Assembly: GCF_900591205.1 (NCBI RefSeq)
Contig: NZ_UUPU01000045.1
Coordinates: 1 to 38,443 of the forward strand
Source: Pseudomonas viridiflava
Lineage (GTDB): Bacteria; Pseudomonadota; Gammaproteobacteria; Pseudomonadales; Pseudomonadaceae
DNA length: 38,443 nucleotides
Reading direction: 5' to 3'
Part shown: positions 8,562 through 17,417 of the stretch, piece after piece
Layout of the letters: each line of letters opens with the position of its first letter
How positions within the stretch are numbered: position 1 is the stretch's first letter
Made by a program: the position numbers and the translations under genes
The notes under the pieces: model-generated
Told to the model about the DNA's origin: nothing
The model's database searches: none
What the model saw: the letters and a program-made list of their open reading frames with translations, nothing else

Positions 8562-8764
8562 GACTGAGCGGATTGCTCGGTCTGGCTGGTGAGCATAATC
8601 GTTATTGTTGATCATTTGCGAACAAGAAAAGGTGAAAGTTTGATGTTGCCTGCCAAAATTAAATTATTTTCAGCTATTTATAACCTTTGTTCGACAGTCC
8701 TTCATCGAGCGTGGTGCTTGCGTTCACAGCAACAAGCCATTTACGCGCCGATCAAGGATAGACC

Positions 8765-11704
8765 ATGAGCCTTCCAACACTGGCCGAATTACCCGCCATT
8801 CTCTTGCCTTACGCCAGCCGGGCCGAGCAGTCATTTCGTGACGCAGTGGCCGCGTTGGACGACGATCATGGCCTTTCTGAGTGGACGCCGCAACGGTGGG
8901 AAGACTTCGCCCGCGTGTGCGCCGCCAGTGATTTCGTGATTGAACAGAGTGTTCGTGACCCTTTGATGTTGCTTGAACTGGTGGCCTGGGGCGAGCTGGA
9001 CCGCGGCTTTGCGCCCGGTGAGTTGTGCAGCCAGATCGCCGGCGCCGTGCAACAGGCCGAAACAGAAGAGGAGCTGGGCCGGGTGCTGCGTCGCCAGCGC
9101 ACGCGCCAGCAAGTGCGCATCATCTGGCGCGATCTGACCCGCCAGGCCGACCTGGTGCAGACCTGTCGTGACCTCTCCGACATGGCCGACGCCAGCATCG
9201 ACCAAGCCTACCAATGGCTGTACCAGCGCCACTGCATCCAGTTCGGCACCCCCACCGGGCGGCGCAGCGGTGAGCCGCAGCAGATGGTGATCCTCGGCAT
9301 GGGCAAGCTCGGCGCCGTGGAGTTGAACCTGTCGTCGGATATCGACTTGATTTTTGCCTACCCGGAAGGTGGCGAGACGGTGGGCGTGAAGCGCTCGCTG
9401 GATAACCAGGAGTTTTTTATTCGTCTTGGTCAAAAATTGATCAAGGCCCTCGACCCGATGACCGTCGACGGTTTTGTATTCCGGGTCGACATGCGCCTGC
9501 GCCCCTATGGCTCGGCCGGTGCGCTGGTGCTCAGCTTCAACGCGCTGGAGCAGTACTACCAGGACCAGGGCCGCGACTGGGAACGCTACGCGATGATCAA
9601 GGCCCGGGTGGTCGCCGGCGACCAGGTGGCCGGCGCGCAACTGCTGGATATGCTGCGGCCCTTCGTCTATCGCCGCTACCTGGACTTCTCCGCCATCGAG
9701 GCGCTGCGCACCATGAAGCAGCTGATCCAGCAGGAGGTGCGGCGCAAGGGCATGGCCGAAAATATCAAGCTGGGGTCGGGCGGCATCCGTGAGGTGGAGT
9801 TTATCGCCCAGGCGTTCCAGCTGATCCACGGCGGGCGCGACCTCAGCCTGCAACAACGGCCGTTGCTCAAGGTGCTCGGCACCCTGGAAGGCCAAGGCTA
9901 CCTGCCTCCGGCGGTGATCGCCGAATTGCGCAATGGCTATGAATTTTTGCGTTACACCGAGCACGCGATTCAGGCGATTGCCGACCGCCAGACGCAAATG
10001 CTCCCTGACAGCCCCGAAGACCAGGCGCGCATCGCCTTTATGCTGGGCTTTGCCGACTGGGCCGCGTTCCATGAGCGCCTGATGTACTGGCGTGGCCGGG
10101 TGGACTGGCACTTCCGTCAAGTGATTGCCGATCCTGACGAAGAAGAGGGCGAAGAAAGCGAGTTGGTTGTCGGCGGGGAGTGGTTGCCGCTGTGGGAAGA
10201 GTCCCAGGACGAAGACGCTGCCTGCCGCCAGCTCGACGAGGGCGGCTTCAGCGATGCACCCAAGGCCCTCAAAGCCCTGGCCGGCCTGCGCAGCAGCCCG
10301 CAATTGCGCGCCATGCAGCGTCTGGGGCGTGAACGCCTGGATGCGTTTATCCCGCGCCTGCTGGCCCAGGCCGTCGAGCATGCCAACCCGGACCTGGTAT
10401 TGGAGCGCGTATTGCCGCTGGTGGAAGCCGTCGCCCGCCGTTCGGCTTATCTGGTGCTGCTGACCGAGAACCCCGACGCCCTGCGCCGTCTGCTGACGCT
10501 ATGCGCCGCCAGCCCGTGGATTGCCGAACAGATCACCCGCTTCCCGCTGTTGCTTGACGAATTGCTCAACGAGGGCCGCCTGTTCAAACCACCGTTGGCG
10601 CCGGAACTCGCCGCCGAGCTGCGTGAGCGGCTGACGCGCATCCCTGAGGATGACCTTGAACAGCAAATGGAAGCCTTGCGCCACTTCAAGCTGGCGCACC
10701 GCCTGCGCGTAGCCGCGTCGGAAATCGCCGGCAGCCTGCCGTTGATGAAGGTCAGCGACTACCTGACCTGGCTCGCCGAAGCCATCCTCGAACAAGTGCT
10801 GGCCCTGGCCTGGCGCCAGACCGTAGCGCGCCATGGCTCGCCACAGCGACTGAACGGCACCCTGTGCGATCCCGGGTTCATCATTGTCGGTTATGGCAAA
10901 GTCGGCGGCATCGAACTGGGGCATGGTTCGGACCTGGACCTGGTGTTTATCCACGACGGCGACCCGCAGGCCGAGACCGACGGTGCCAAGCCGATCGACG
11001 GCGCGCAGTTTTTCACACGCCTGGGGCAGCGGATCATTCACCTGCTGACCACCCAGACCAACTCCGGCCAACTGTATGAAGTGGATATGCGCCTGCGACC
11101 CTCCGGCGCGTCCGGGCTGTTGGTCAGTTCATTGGGCGCATTTGACCGCTATCAACAAAATGAAGCCTGGACCTGGGAACATCAGGCCCTGATCCGCGCA
11201 CGGGTGCTGGTGGGCAGCCAGGATGTGGGCCAGGCATTTGAGCAGGTACGGGCTAAAGTGTTGGGGCGTGAGCGCGATTTGGCGAAGCTGCGCCATGAGG
11301 TCAGCGAGATGCGCGCCAAGATGCGTGACAACCTGGGCACCAAGGTCACGGCGGCCGGCACCGGCGCCAATGCCTTCGAAGCCACGGCGGCGTTCGACCT
11401 CAAGCAGGACGCCGGAGGTATCGTCGATATTGAATTTATGGTGCAATACGCGGCTTTGGCGTGGTCTGCGCAACATCCATCGTTGCTGCGCTACACCGAC
11501 AATATCCGCATTCTGGAGGGGCTGGAGCAGGTGGGGTTGATGCCCGCCGCCGATGCCCATCTGCTGCGCGAGGTGTATAAGGCTTACCGTTCCGCCGCGC
11601 ACCGGCAGGCCCTGCAAAACGAGGCCGGGACGGTAGCCGGGGATCAGTTCGCCGACGAACGGCGGCAGGTGATGCGAATCTGGAATGAACTGGGTTTAAG
11701 CTGA
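8765..11704 (+). CDS. glnE: Bifunctional glutamine synthetase adenylyltransferase / adenylyl-removing enzyme
   Basis: GlnE adds and removes AMP on glutamine synthetase in response to PII and glutamine, setting nitrogen-assimilation activity. The 979-residue protein has the expected two homologous nucleotidyltransferase halves. The N-terminal deadenylylase half carries GMGKLG ... SSDIDLIF (Asp192, Asp194). The C-terminal adenylylase half carries GYGKVGG ... GSDLDLVF (Asp723, Asp725). The central insert near residues 455-480 is unusually acidic. AAGGAT lies about 6 nt before the ATG. It is divergent from aceE and is followed by a REPIN rather than an obvious terminator. Confidence 0.97.
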   Translation: MSLPTLAELPAILLPYASRAEQSFRDAVAALDDDHGLSEWTPQRWEDFARVCAASDFVIEQSVRDPLMLLELVAWGELDRGFAPGELCSQIAGAVQQAETEEELGRVLRRQRTRQQVRIIWRDLTRQADLVQTCRDLSDMADASIDQAYQWLYQRHCIQFGTPTGRRSGEPQQMVILGMGKLGAVELNLSSDIDLIFAYPEGGETVGVKRSLDNQEFFIRLGQKLIKALDPMTVDGFVFRVDMRLRPYGSAGALVLSFNALEQYYQDQGRDWERYAMIKARVVAGDQVAGAQLLDMLRPFVYRRYLDFSAIEALRTMKQLIQQEVRRKGMAENIKLGSGGIREVEFIAQAFQLIHGGRDLSLQQRPLLKVLGTLEGQGYLPPAVIAELRNGYEFLRYTEHAIQAIADRQTQMLPDSPEDQARIAFMLGFADWAAFHERLMYWRGRVDWHFRQVIADPDEEEGEESELVVGGEWLPLWEESQDEDAACRQLDEGGFSDAPKALKALAGLRSSPQLRAMQRLGRERLDAFIPRLLAQAVEHANPDLVLERVLPLVEAVARRSAYLVLLTENPDALRRLLTLCAASPWIAEQITRFPLLLDELLNEGRLFKPPLAPELAAELRERLTRIPEDDLEQQMEALRHFKLAHRLRVAASEIAGSLPLMKVSDYLTWLAEAILEQVLALAWRQTVARHGSPQRLNGTLCDPGFIIVGYGKVGGIELGHGSDLDLVFIHDGDPQAETDGAKPIDGAQFFTRLGQRIIHLLTTQTNSGQLYEVDMRLRPSGASGLLVSSLGAFDRYQQNEAWTWEHQALIRARVLVGSQDVGQAFEQVRAKVLGRERDLAKLRHEVSEMRAKMRDNLGTKVTAAGTGANAFEATAAFDLKQDAGGIVDIEFMVQYAALAWSAQHPSLLRYTDNIRILEGLEQVGLMPAADAHLLREVYKAYRSAAHRQALQNEAGTVAGDQFADERRQVMRIWNELGLS

Positions 11705-11752
11705 AACCCCGATGAACTGAGTGATGCCAATCTAATGTGGAAATCGGCTTTA

Positions 11753-11839
11753 TGTGGGAGCGGGCTTGCCCGCGATGCAGACGCTTCGGTGTATCAGGTA
11801 TACCGAGGCGATGCTATCGCAGGCAAGCCAGCTCCCACA
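11753..11839. repeat. REPIN between glnE and waaF
   Basis: TGTGGGAGCGGGCTTGCCCGC at the left faces its imperfect inverted partner GCAGGCAAGCCAGCTCCCACA at the right, about 87 bp end to end. This is the GTGGGAGC...GCTTGCC class of Pseudomonas REP. The same class forms the REPIN at 19256-19342. Confidence 0.88.
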
Positions 11840-11867
11840 AAAAGCGTGACCTACAGTAATTTTCGAG

Positions 11868-11891
11868 GCGGGGAGGCATAAGCCTCCCCGC
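11868..11891 (+). terminator. Strong GC hairpin just before waaF
   Basis: GCGGGGAGGC-ATAA-GCCTCCCCGC is a perfect 10-bp stem with a 4-nt loop, ending 18 nt before the waaF ATG. It is followed by ATCGTTTGT, a poor T-tract. It may end the glnE transcript, or act as a leader structure that limits read-through or ribosome access at waaF. The sequence does not decide between these. Confidence 0.5.
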
Positions 11892-11909
11892 ATCGTTTGT
11901 GGAAACTAC

Positions 11910-12944
11910 ATGAATATTCTGATCGTTGGGCCCAGTTGGGTCGGTGACATGGTGATGGCGCAGACACTGTTCCAGTGCCTCAAGCAGCGTCATCCCGACT
12001 GCCAAATCGACGTGCTCGCCCCCGAGTGGAGCCGGCCGATTCTTGAGCGCATGCCCGAAGTGCGCGCGGCCTTGAGCTTTCCGCTCGGCCATGGCGCCCT
12101 CGAACTGGCGACCCGTCGGCGTATCGGCAAGTCCCTGGCCGGCCAGTACGACCAGGCGATCCTGCTGCCCAACTCGCTCAAGTCGGCGCTGGTGCCGTAC
12201 TTTGCCGGCATCCCCAAGCGCACTGGCTGGCGCGGCGAGTTTCGCTATGTATTGCTCAATGACGTGCGCACCCTCGACAAGGCGCGCTACCCGCTGATGA
12301 TCGAACGCTTCATGGCCCTGGCCTACGAGCCCGGCGCCCAATTACCGACGCCGTACCCACGCCCGAGCCTGCAGATCGACCCGGTGACCCGCGATGCGGC
12401 CCTGGCCAAGTTTGGCCTGCAGCTCGATCGCCCGGTGCTGGCGCTGTGTCCCGGCGCCGAGTTTGGCGAGTCCAAGCGCTGGCCGTCGGAGCATTACGCC
12501 AAGGTCGCCGAGATGAAGATCCGCGAAGGCTGGCAAGTGTGGCTGTTCGGTTCGAAGAATGATCACGCGGTGGGTGAAGATATTCGCCAGCGCCTGATCC
12601 CCGGCCTGCGTGAAGAGGCGGTTAACCTCAGTGGCGACACGTCGCTGGCCGAGGCGATTGATTTGCTGTCCTGCGCCGAAGCCGTGGTGTCCAACGACTC
12701 GGGCCTGATGCACGTGGCCGCCGCATTGAACCGCCCATTGGTGGCGGTGTACGGCTCCACCTCGCCAGGCTTCACTCCGCCGTTGGCCGACAAGGTCGAA
12801 GTGGTGCGCCTGGGCCTGGATTGCAGCCCGTGTTTTGATCGCACCTGCCGTTTCGGCCACTACAACTGCCTGCGCCAATTGCTGCCGCAACCGGTGAGCG
12901 AAGCCTTGCAGCGGTTGCAGGGCTCTGTGGTCGAGGTTCGTTAG
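11910..12944 (+). CDS. waaF: ADP-heptose:LPS heptosyltransferase II
   Basis: WaaF is a cytoplasmic GT9 enzyme that transfers the second L,D-heptose to HepI of the inner core. The 344-residue protein has the family's N-terminal WVGD acceptor loop, the CPGAEFGESKRWP segment in the C-terminal domain, and the donor-binding SGLMHVAAAL followed by YGSTSPGFTPP. It opens a chain of seven closely spaced plus-strand genes. The ribosome site is weak (TGGAA) and the hairpin at 11868-11891 lies directly upstream. waaC starts 1 nt after its stop. Confidence 0.96.
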   Translation: MNILIVGPSWVGDMVMAQTLFQCLKQRHPDCQIDVLAPEWSRPILERMPEVRAALSFPLGHGALELATRRRIGKSLAGQYDQAILLPNSLKSALVPYFAGIPKRTGWRGEFRYVLLNDVRTLDKARYPLMIERFMALAYEPGAQLPTPYPRPSLQIDPVTRDAALAKFGLQLDRPVLALCPGAEFGESKRWPSEHYAKVAEMKIREGWQVWLFGSKNDHAVGEDIRQRLIPGLREEAVNLSGDTSLAEAIDLLSCAEAVVSNDSGLMHVAAALNRPLVAVYGSTSPGFTPPLADKVEVVRLGLDCSPCFDRTCRFGHYNCLRQLLPQPVSEALQRLQGSVVEVR

Positions 12945-12945
12945 T

Positions 12946-14007
12946 TTGCGCGTATTGGTAATCAAGACCTCATCCCTGGGCGACGTGATCCACGCGCTGC
13001 CGGCACTGACCGACGCCGCGCGGGCGATCCCGGGTATTCAATTCGACTGGGTGGTGGAAGAAGGCTTTGCCGAAATTCCCACCTGGCACCCGGCGGTCGA
13101 CAAGGTGATCCCGGTGGCGATCCGCCGCTGGCGCAAAAACCTCTGGCAAACCCTCAAAAGTGGCGAATGGCGTCGTTTCAAACAGCGTATCCAATCGACC
13201 AAATACGACTTGGTGATCGACGCCCAGGGCCTGCTGAAAAGCGCCTGGCTGACGCGTTATGTGCGCGCTCCCGTAGCGGGGTTCGACAAAAACTCGGCCC
13301 GTGAACCGATCGCGGCGCGCTTCTATTCGCGGCGCCTGGCCGTGTCCCGCGGGCAACACGCGGTGGAGCGTTTACGCCAACTGTTCGCCTTGGCCTTGGG
13401 TTATGACTTGCCCAAGGGGCTGGGCGACTACGGCTTGAGCGTCGACAAGCTGCTCGGCTTGCCGCCGAAAAAACCGTTTGTACTGCTGCTGCACGGCACC
13501 ACTTGGGACACCAAGCATTGGCCCGAAGCCTACTGGCGCGAACTGGCCGAACGCATGGGCCGTCTGGGTGTGGACGTGAAATTGCCGTGGGGCAACCCCG
13601 CCGAAAAAGCCCGCGCCGAACGCCTGGCCCAGGGCCTGAAAAATGCCGAAGTGCTGCCCAAATTGAACCTGGCCGGCGTCGCCCGTGTGTTGGCCGGCGC
13701 CCGCGCCTGTGTGGCGGTGGACACGGGCCTTGGCCACCTGGCTGCCGCGTTGGACGTGCCGACCATCTCCCTGTTCGGCCCCACCAACCCCGGCCTGACG
13801 GGTGCCTACGGCAAGGGCCAGATTCATCTGGCCAGCGACTTCCCGTGCGCGCCGTGCCTGCAAAAGCACTGTACCTATCAACCGACGGCCGACGACCTGC
13901 GTCGGTTCGACATCAAGCGCGAGTCGCCCCTGTGCTTTACGCGCTTGAACCCTGAGCGTGTGGCAAACCGGCTGAGCACGTTGTTACTGGCTGAGGAGCT
14001 GCACTGA
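12946..14007 (+). CDS. waaC: ADP-heptose:LPS heptosyltransferase I
   Basis: WaaC transfers the first heptose to Kdo. The 353-residue GT9 protein starts RVLVIKTSSLGDVIH, the usual WaaC N-terminus. Further in it has LLLHGTTWDTKHWPE and the donor-site VDTGLGHLAAAL ... FGPTNPGLTG. No ATG is available at the conserved start, so the initiation codon is TTG at 12946, just 1 nt past the waaF stop with GAGG about 9 nt upstream. A TTG start in a coupled position suggests translation depends on ribosomes arriving from waaF. Its TGA overlaps the ATG of waaG. Confidence 0.95.
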   Translation: MRVLVIKTSSLGDVIHALPALTDAARAIPGIQFDWVVEEGFAEIPTWHPAVDKVIPVAIRRWRKNLWQTLKSGEWRRFKQRIQSTKYDLVIDAQGLLKSAWLTRYVRAPVAGFDKNSAREPIAARFYSRRLAVSRGQHAVERLRQLFALALGYDLPKGLGDYGLSVDKLLGLPPKKPFVLLLHGTTWDTKHWPEAYWRELAERMGRLGVDVKLPWGNPAEKARAERLAQGLKNAEVLPKLNLAGVARVLAGARACVAVDTGLGHLAAALDVPTISLFGPTNPGLTGAYGKGQIHLASDFPCAPCLQKHCTYQPTADDLRRFDIKRESPLCFTRLNPERVANRLSTLLLAEELH

Positions 14008-15131
14008 TGCAACTGGCTTTTGTTCTGTACAAATATTTCCCCTTCGGCGGCCTGCAGCGTGACTTCATGCGTATCGCCCTGGAGTGCCAGCAGCGCGGCC
14101 ACCAGATTCGTGTCTACACGTTGATCTGGGAGGGTGACATTCCGCCGGGCTTCGAAGTGCTGGTGGCGCCGGTCAAGGCGTTTTTCAACCATCGGCGCAA
14201 CGAGAAGCTCAGCGCCTGGATGGCAGCCGACCTGGCCAAGCGCCCGGTGGACCGTTTGATCGGCTTCAACAAAATGCCCGGCCTGGACGTGTACTACGCC
14301 GCCGACGGCTGCTTTGAAGACAAGGCGCAAAACCTGCGCCACTCGCTGTACAAAAGCTTTGGCCGTTACAAGCACTTCGCCGAGTACGAGCGTGCGGTGT
14401 TCGCCAAGGACGCCAAGACTGAAGTGCTGATGATCTCCGAAGTGCAGCAGCCGCTCTTCATCAAGCATTACGACACCCCGCTGGAACGCTTCCATTTGCT
14501 GCCGCCGGGCATCGCCCAGGACCGCCGCGCACCGCCCAATGCTGCCGAGATTCGCCAAGGTTTCCGCAAGGAGTTCAACCTGGGCGATGACGACCTGTTG
14601 CTGGTGCAAATCGGTTCGGGCTTCAAGACCAAAGGCGTCGACCGCAGCCTGAAAGCCGTTGCCGCACTCCCGGCGGAACTGAAAAAACGCACGCGCCTGT
14701 TTGTAATCGGCCAGGACGACCCCAAAGTATTCCAGTTGCAGAGCGCCACATTGGGGTTGGGCGATAACGTGCAATTTCTCAAGGGTCGCAGCGATATCCC
14801 GCGTTTCCTGCTGGGCGCCGACCTGTTGATCCACCCGGCGTACAACGAAAACACCGGCACCGTGCTGCTCGAAGCCCTGGTGGCGGGCTTGCCGGTGCTG
14901 GTCTCGGCGGTGTGTGGGTATGCCCATTACATCAATGAGGCCGACAGCGGCCTGGTGCTGGATGAGCCGTTTGAACAAACGCAGCTCAACCAATACCTGA
15001 CGCACATGCTCACCGACACTGCACAGCGCGCGGCCTGGGGCCGCAATGGGTTGGCCTTTGCCGAGACGGCCGACCTCTACAGCATGCCGCAGCACGCTGC
15101 GGATGTGATTCTGGCGGAGCCAAAACGATGA
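14007..15131 (+). CDS. waaG: LPS core glycosyltransferase WaaG (GT4)
   Basis: WaaG adds the first outer-core hexose; in Pseudomonas this is N-acetylgalactosamine onto HepII. The 374-residue protein begins QLAFVLYKYFPFGGLQRDF, the typical WaaG N-terminus with its glycine loop. The retaining-GT4 signature ENTGTVLLE (E-x7-E) lies in the C-terminal Rossmann domain, where it binds the nucleotide sugar. It acts at the cytoplasmic membrane face. The ATG overlaps the waaC stop (TGATG) and its own stop overlaps waaP (ATGA). Confidence 0.95.
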   Translation: MQLAFVLYKYFPFGGLQRDFMRIALECQQRGHQIRVYTLIWEGDIPPGFEVLVAPVKAFFNHRRNEKLSAWMAADLAKRPVDRLIGFNKMPGLDVYYAADGCFEDKAQNLRHSLYKSFGRYKHFAEYERAVFAKDAKTEVLMISEVQQPLFIKHYDTPLERFHLLPPGIAQDRRAPPNAAEIRQGFRKEFNLGDDDLLLVQIGSGFKTKGVDRSLKAVAALPAELKKRTRLFVIGQDDPKVFQLQSATLGLGDNVQFLKGRSDIPRFLLGADLLIHPAYNENTGTVLLEALVAGLPVLVSAVCGYAHYINEADSGLVLDEPFEQTQLNQYLTHMLTDTAQRAAWGRNGLAFAETADLYSMPQHAADVILAEPKR

Positions 15132-15934
15132 AGTTGATTCTTGCCGAACCGTTCAAGACGTTATGGGCCGGGCTGGATGCCTTCGCCGCAGTCGAGAAGC
15201 TGCAAGGCCAGGTATTCCGTGAGCTGGCGGCGCGTCGCACGTTGCGCACCGAGGTCGATGGCCGTGCGTATTTCGTGAAAATCCACCGGGGCATCGGTTG
15301 GGCGGAAATCTTCAAGAACCTGATCACCGCCAAGCTGCCGGTGCTCGGCGCCGGCCTGGAATGGGATGCCATTCACCGCTTGCAGGAGATCGGCGTACCG
15401 ACCATGACCGGCGTGGCGTTCGGTGAAAAGGGCAGCAACCCGGCGGACCAGCACTCCTTCATCATCACCGAAGAATTGGCGCCGACCCTCAGCCTCGAAG
15501 ACCTGACGCTGAACTGGGTCGCCGAGCCGCCTGCGCCTGCATTGCGCCACGCCCTCACCGCCGAACTGGCGCGGATGGTCGGCGAGATGCACCGTGGCGG
15601 CGTGAATCACCGCGACTGCTACCTCTGCCATTTCCTGCTGGATACCGCGCAACCGATTGACGCACGCAACCTCAAACTCTCGGTGATCGACCTGCACCGC
15701 GCCCAACTGCGCGCCCACTTGCCGCTGCGCTGGCGCGACAAGGACTTGTCCGCGTTGTACTACTCGGCACTGGAAATCGGCCTGACCCGGCGTGACAAGC
15801 TGCGCTTCCTCAAGGGCTATTTCCGCCAGCCGCTGCGCCAGATCCTGGCCGAGCAATCGGCGTCGCTGAGCCTGATGCAGCGCAAGGCCGACAAGCTGTA
15901 TGCGCGCAAGCAACGTTACGGGGATGCGATCTGA
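15128..15934 (+). CDS. waaP: Lipopolysaccharide core heptose(I) kinase WaaP
   Basis: WaaP phosphorylates HepI from ATP; in P. aeruginosa it is essential because core phosphates stabilise the outer membrane. The 268-residue protein has a protein-kinase-like fold: the ATP-binding lysine candidate Lys51 in YFVKIHRG, the catalytic loop NHRDCYLCHFLL with Asp163 (same number as the catalytic Asp I recall for P. aeruginosa WaaP), and Asp188 in VIDLH as the metal-binding residue. It overlaps waaG by 4 nt (ATGA) and wapP by 1 nt. Confidence 0.95.
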   Translation: MKLILAEPFKTLWAGLDAFAAVEKLQGQVFRELAARRTLRTEVDGRAYFVKIHRGIGWAEIFKNLITAKLPVLGAGLEWDAIHRLQEIGVPTMTGVAFGEKGSNPADQHSFIITEELAPTLSLEDLTLNWVAEPPAPALRHALTAELARMVGEMHRGGVNHRDCYLCHFLLDTAQPIDARNLKLSVIDLHRAQLRAHLPLRWRDKDLSALYYSALEIGLTRRDKLRFLKGYFRQPLRQILAEQSASLSLMQRKADKLYARKQRYGDAI

Positions 15935-16668
15935 TGGCGGGTTGGAACTTGGAACCTGCTTACGCCAACCTGGCGGATGATTTTGGAAGCCTTGAAGCGG
16001 TGTTTGCCCTGCAAGGTGAGCGCCTGACCCGCGATCCGTTGTCGGAAGTGATCCGGGTGGAGCGCGGCGGGGTCAATTACTACGTCAAGCGCTACACCGG
16101 CGCCGGCAAGGGCTTGCGCCGCTACCTGGGCAAGCCGCGGGTCAAGTCCGAATGGCAGAACCTCAAGCGCTTCGCCAAGTGGGGCATCCCCACTGCCGAC
16201 GTGGTCGCCTGGGGCCTTGAGCGCAACGGCCTGGCCTATGACCGTGGCGCGATGATCACCCGCGAGTTGCCGAGGACAGAAGACCTCTCGGTGCTGGCCG
16301 AGCGTAACGATGCGCGGCTGCGCGACCCCAAATGGGTCGACGCGGTCAGCCGCCAGCTCGCCGAATACACGCGGACCATGCACGAGCACCGATTTACCCA
16401 TAACGACCTGAAGTGGCGCAACCTGCTGATCGACGACCAGTCGACCCTGTACCTGATCGACTGCCCCAACGGCGATTTCTGGCGTGGCTTCTGGCTCAAG
16501 TACCGGATCACCAAGGACCTGGCCTGCCTGGACAAGGTGGCCAAGTATCACCTGTCGGCCACCCAGCGCCTGCGTTTCTACATGCAGTACCGCCAGCGCC
16601 GGCACCTGAGTGCGTCGGACAAGCAGCGTATTCGCCACGTAGTGAAGTTTTTCGAGGGGCGCGAATGA
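15934..16668 (+). CDS. wapP: LPS core kinase WapP-like
   Basis: A 244-residue RdoA/WaaP-type kinase in the position of PA5008 (wapP), probably phosphorylating a core heptose. Visible elements are Lys52 in YYVKRYTG, the catalytic loop FTHNDLKWRNLL with Asp158, and Asp176 in YLIDCPNGDF. All canonical residues are present, so activity is expected. It is translationally coupled to waaP (TGATG) and to the next gene (ATGA). The exact phosphorylated position is from family knowledge, not from this sequence. Confidence 0.85.
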   Translation: MAGWNLEPAYANLADDFGSLEAVFALQGERLTRDPLSEVIRVERGGVNYYVKRYTGAGKGLRRYLGKPRVKSEWQNLKRFAKWGIPTADVVAWGLERNGLAYDRGAMITRELPRTEDLSVLAERNDARLRDPKWVDAVSRQLAEYTRTMHEHRFTHNDLKWRNLLIDDQSTLYLIDCPNGDFWRGFWLKYRITKDLACLDKVAKYHLSATQRLRFYMQYRQRRHLSASDKQRIRHVVKFFEGRE

Positions 16669-17417
16669 GTGATTTCCTGGCGGCTGAAGACCGTGCCTTG
16701 CTGGAGCGGCACGGTCTCGCAACCTTTGATGCGCTGTGGGCCAAGCAATTGGATGCAGTGGACGAGCCGAACACCAGCCGTGGCGGCTGGAGCAGTGTGT
16801 TTCGCCTGGAGCTTGATGGCCACGGTTACTACCTCAAGCGCCAGAGCAACTACCTGACGCGCAGCTTGCACCGGCCATTGGGCGAGCCGAGTTTCTCGCG
16901 CGAGTTTCGCAATATCAGCCGTTACCGCACGCTGGGTATTCCGGCGTTGCAGGCGGCATTCTACGGCGAGCGCAAGGTGGCCGGTGAGCACCGTGCGATG
17001 CTGCTGACCCGCGCCCTCGACGGCTGGAATGACCTGGATTCGCTGCTGGAACAGTGGTCTGCCCTGAGCGACGCGCAGCATGCCGCGATCCTGCTGGCCT
17101 GCGGTCAGTTGGCGCGTCGGCTGCACAGCGTCGGCCAGGTGCATGGCTGCTTTTACCCCAAGCATATTTTCCTGCAGGCCACCGGCGACGGTTACGCCGC
17201 GCAGTTGATCGACCTGGAAAAAACCCGCCCACTGCTGTTCGGCTGGCGTGACCGGGTCAAGGACCTGGAACCGTTGTTGCGCCGCGCACGCGTGTGGTCG
17301 GACGCGCATGTACGCCAACTGTTGGCGGCCTACCTTGATCAGCCGCAGGACAGTGCGTTGGTCGCCACCTGGGTGCAGCGTCTGACGACGCGGCGCAGCC
17401 ACAAGGAGAACCGCTGA
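16665..17417 (+). CDS. wapQ: LPS core kinase-like protein WapQ, catalytic Asp replaced
   Basis: A 250-residue WaaP-superfamily protein in the position of PA5007 (wapQ). Lys58 in YYLKRQSN and Asp183 in LIDLEK fit the ATP/metal-binding residues. The catalytic loop reads VHGCFYPKHIF, with Cys162 where active relatives have Asp. It is therefore either a pseudokinase or uses a non-standard mechanism. I use the ATG at 16665 (MSDFLAAEDR), which overlaps the wapP stop as ATGA; the frame stays open further upstream to 16413, but that part lies inside wapP. It overlaps the next gene by 1 nt. Confidence 0.83.
   Translation: MSDFLAAEDRALLERHGLATFDALWAKQLDAVDEPNTSRGGWSSVFRLELDGHGYYLKRQSNYLTRSLHRPLGEPSFSREFRNISRYRTLGIPALQAAFYGERKVAGEHRAMLLTRALDGWNDLDSLLEQWSALSDAQHAAILLACGQLARRLHSVGQVHGCFYPKHIFLQATGDGYAAQLIDLEKTRPLLFGWRDRVKDLEPLLRRARVWSDAHVRQLLAAYLDQPQDSALVATWVQRLTTRRSHKENR

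Larger units (their letters stand above)
8382..8764. promoter_or_regulatory. Divergent aceE / glnE regulatory region
   Basis: This 383-bp gap separates the leftward aceEF operon from rightward glnE. It holds the aceE promoter and two operator-like palindromes (8492-8506, 8544-8558), a small leader hairpin (CCGAAG/CTTCGG, 8471-8486) and an AT-rich stretch near 8655-8690. A TATAAC at 8679-8684 in that stretch could be a glnE -10, but no good -35 accompanies it. Confidence 0.65.

Noticed and set aside
5859..8567. A 902-codon open frame on the plus strand opposite aceE
   Set aside because: It is antisense to a certain gene, with a composition (Val, Phe, Gln, His rich) typical of a high-GC shadow frame, and no recognisable domain.
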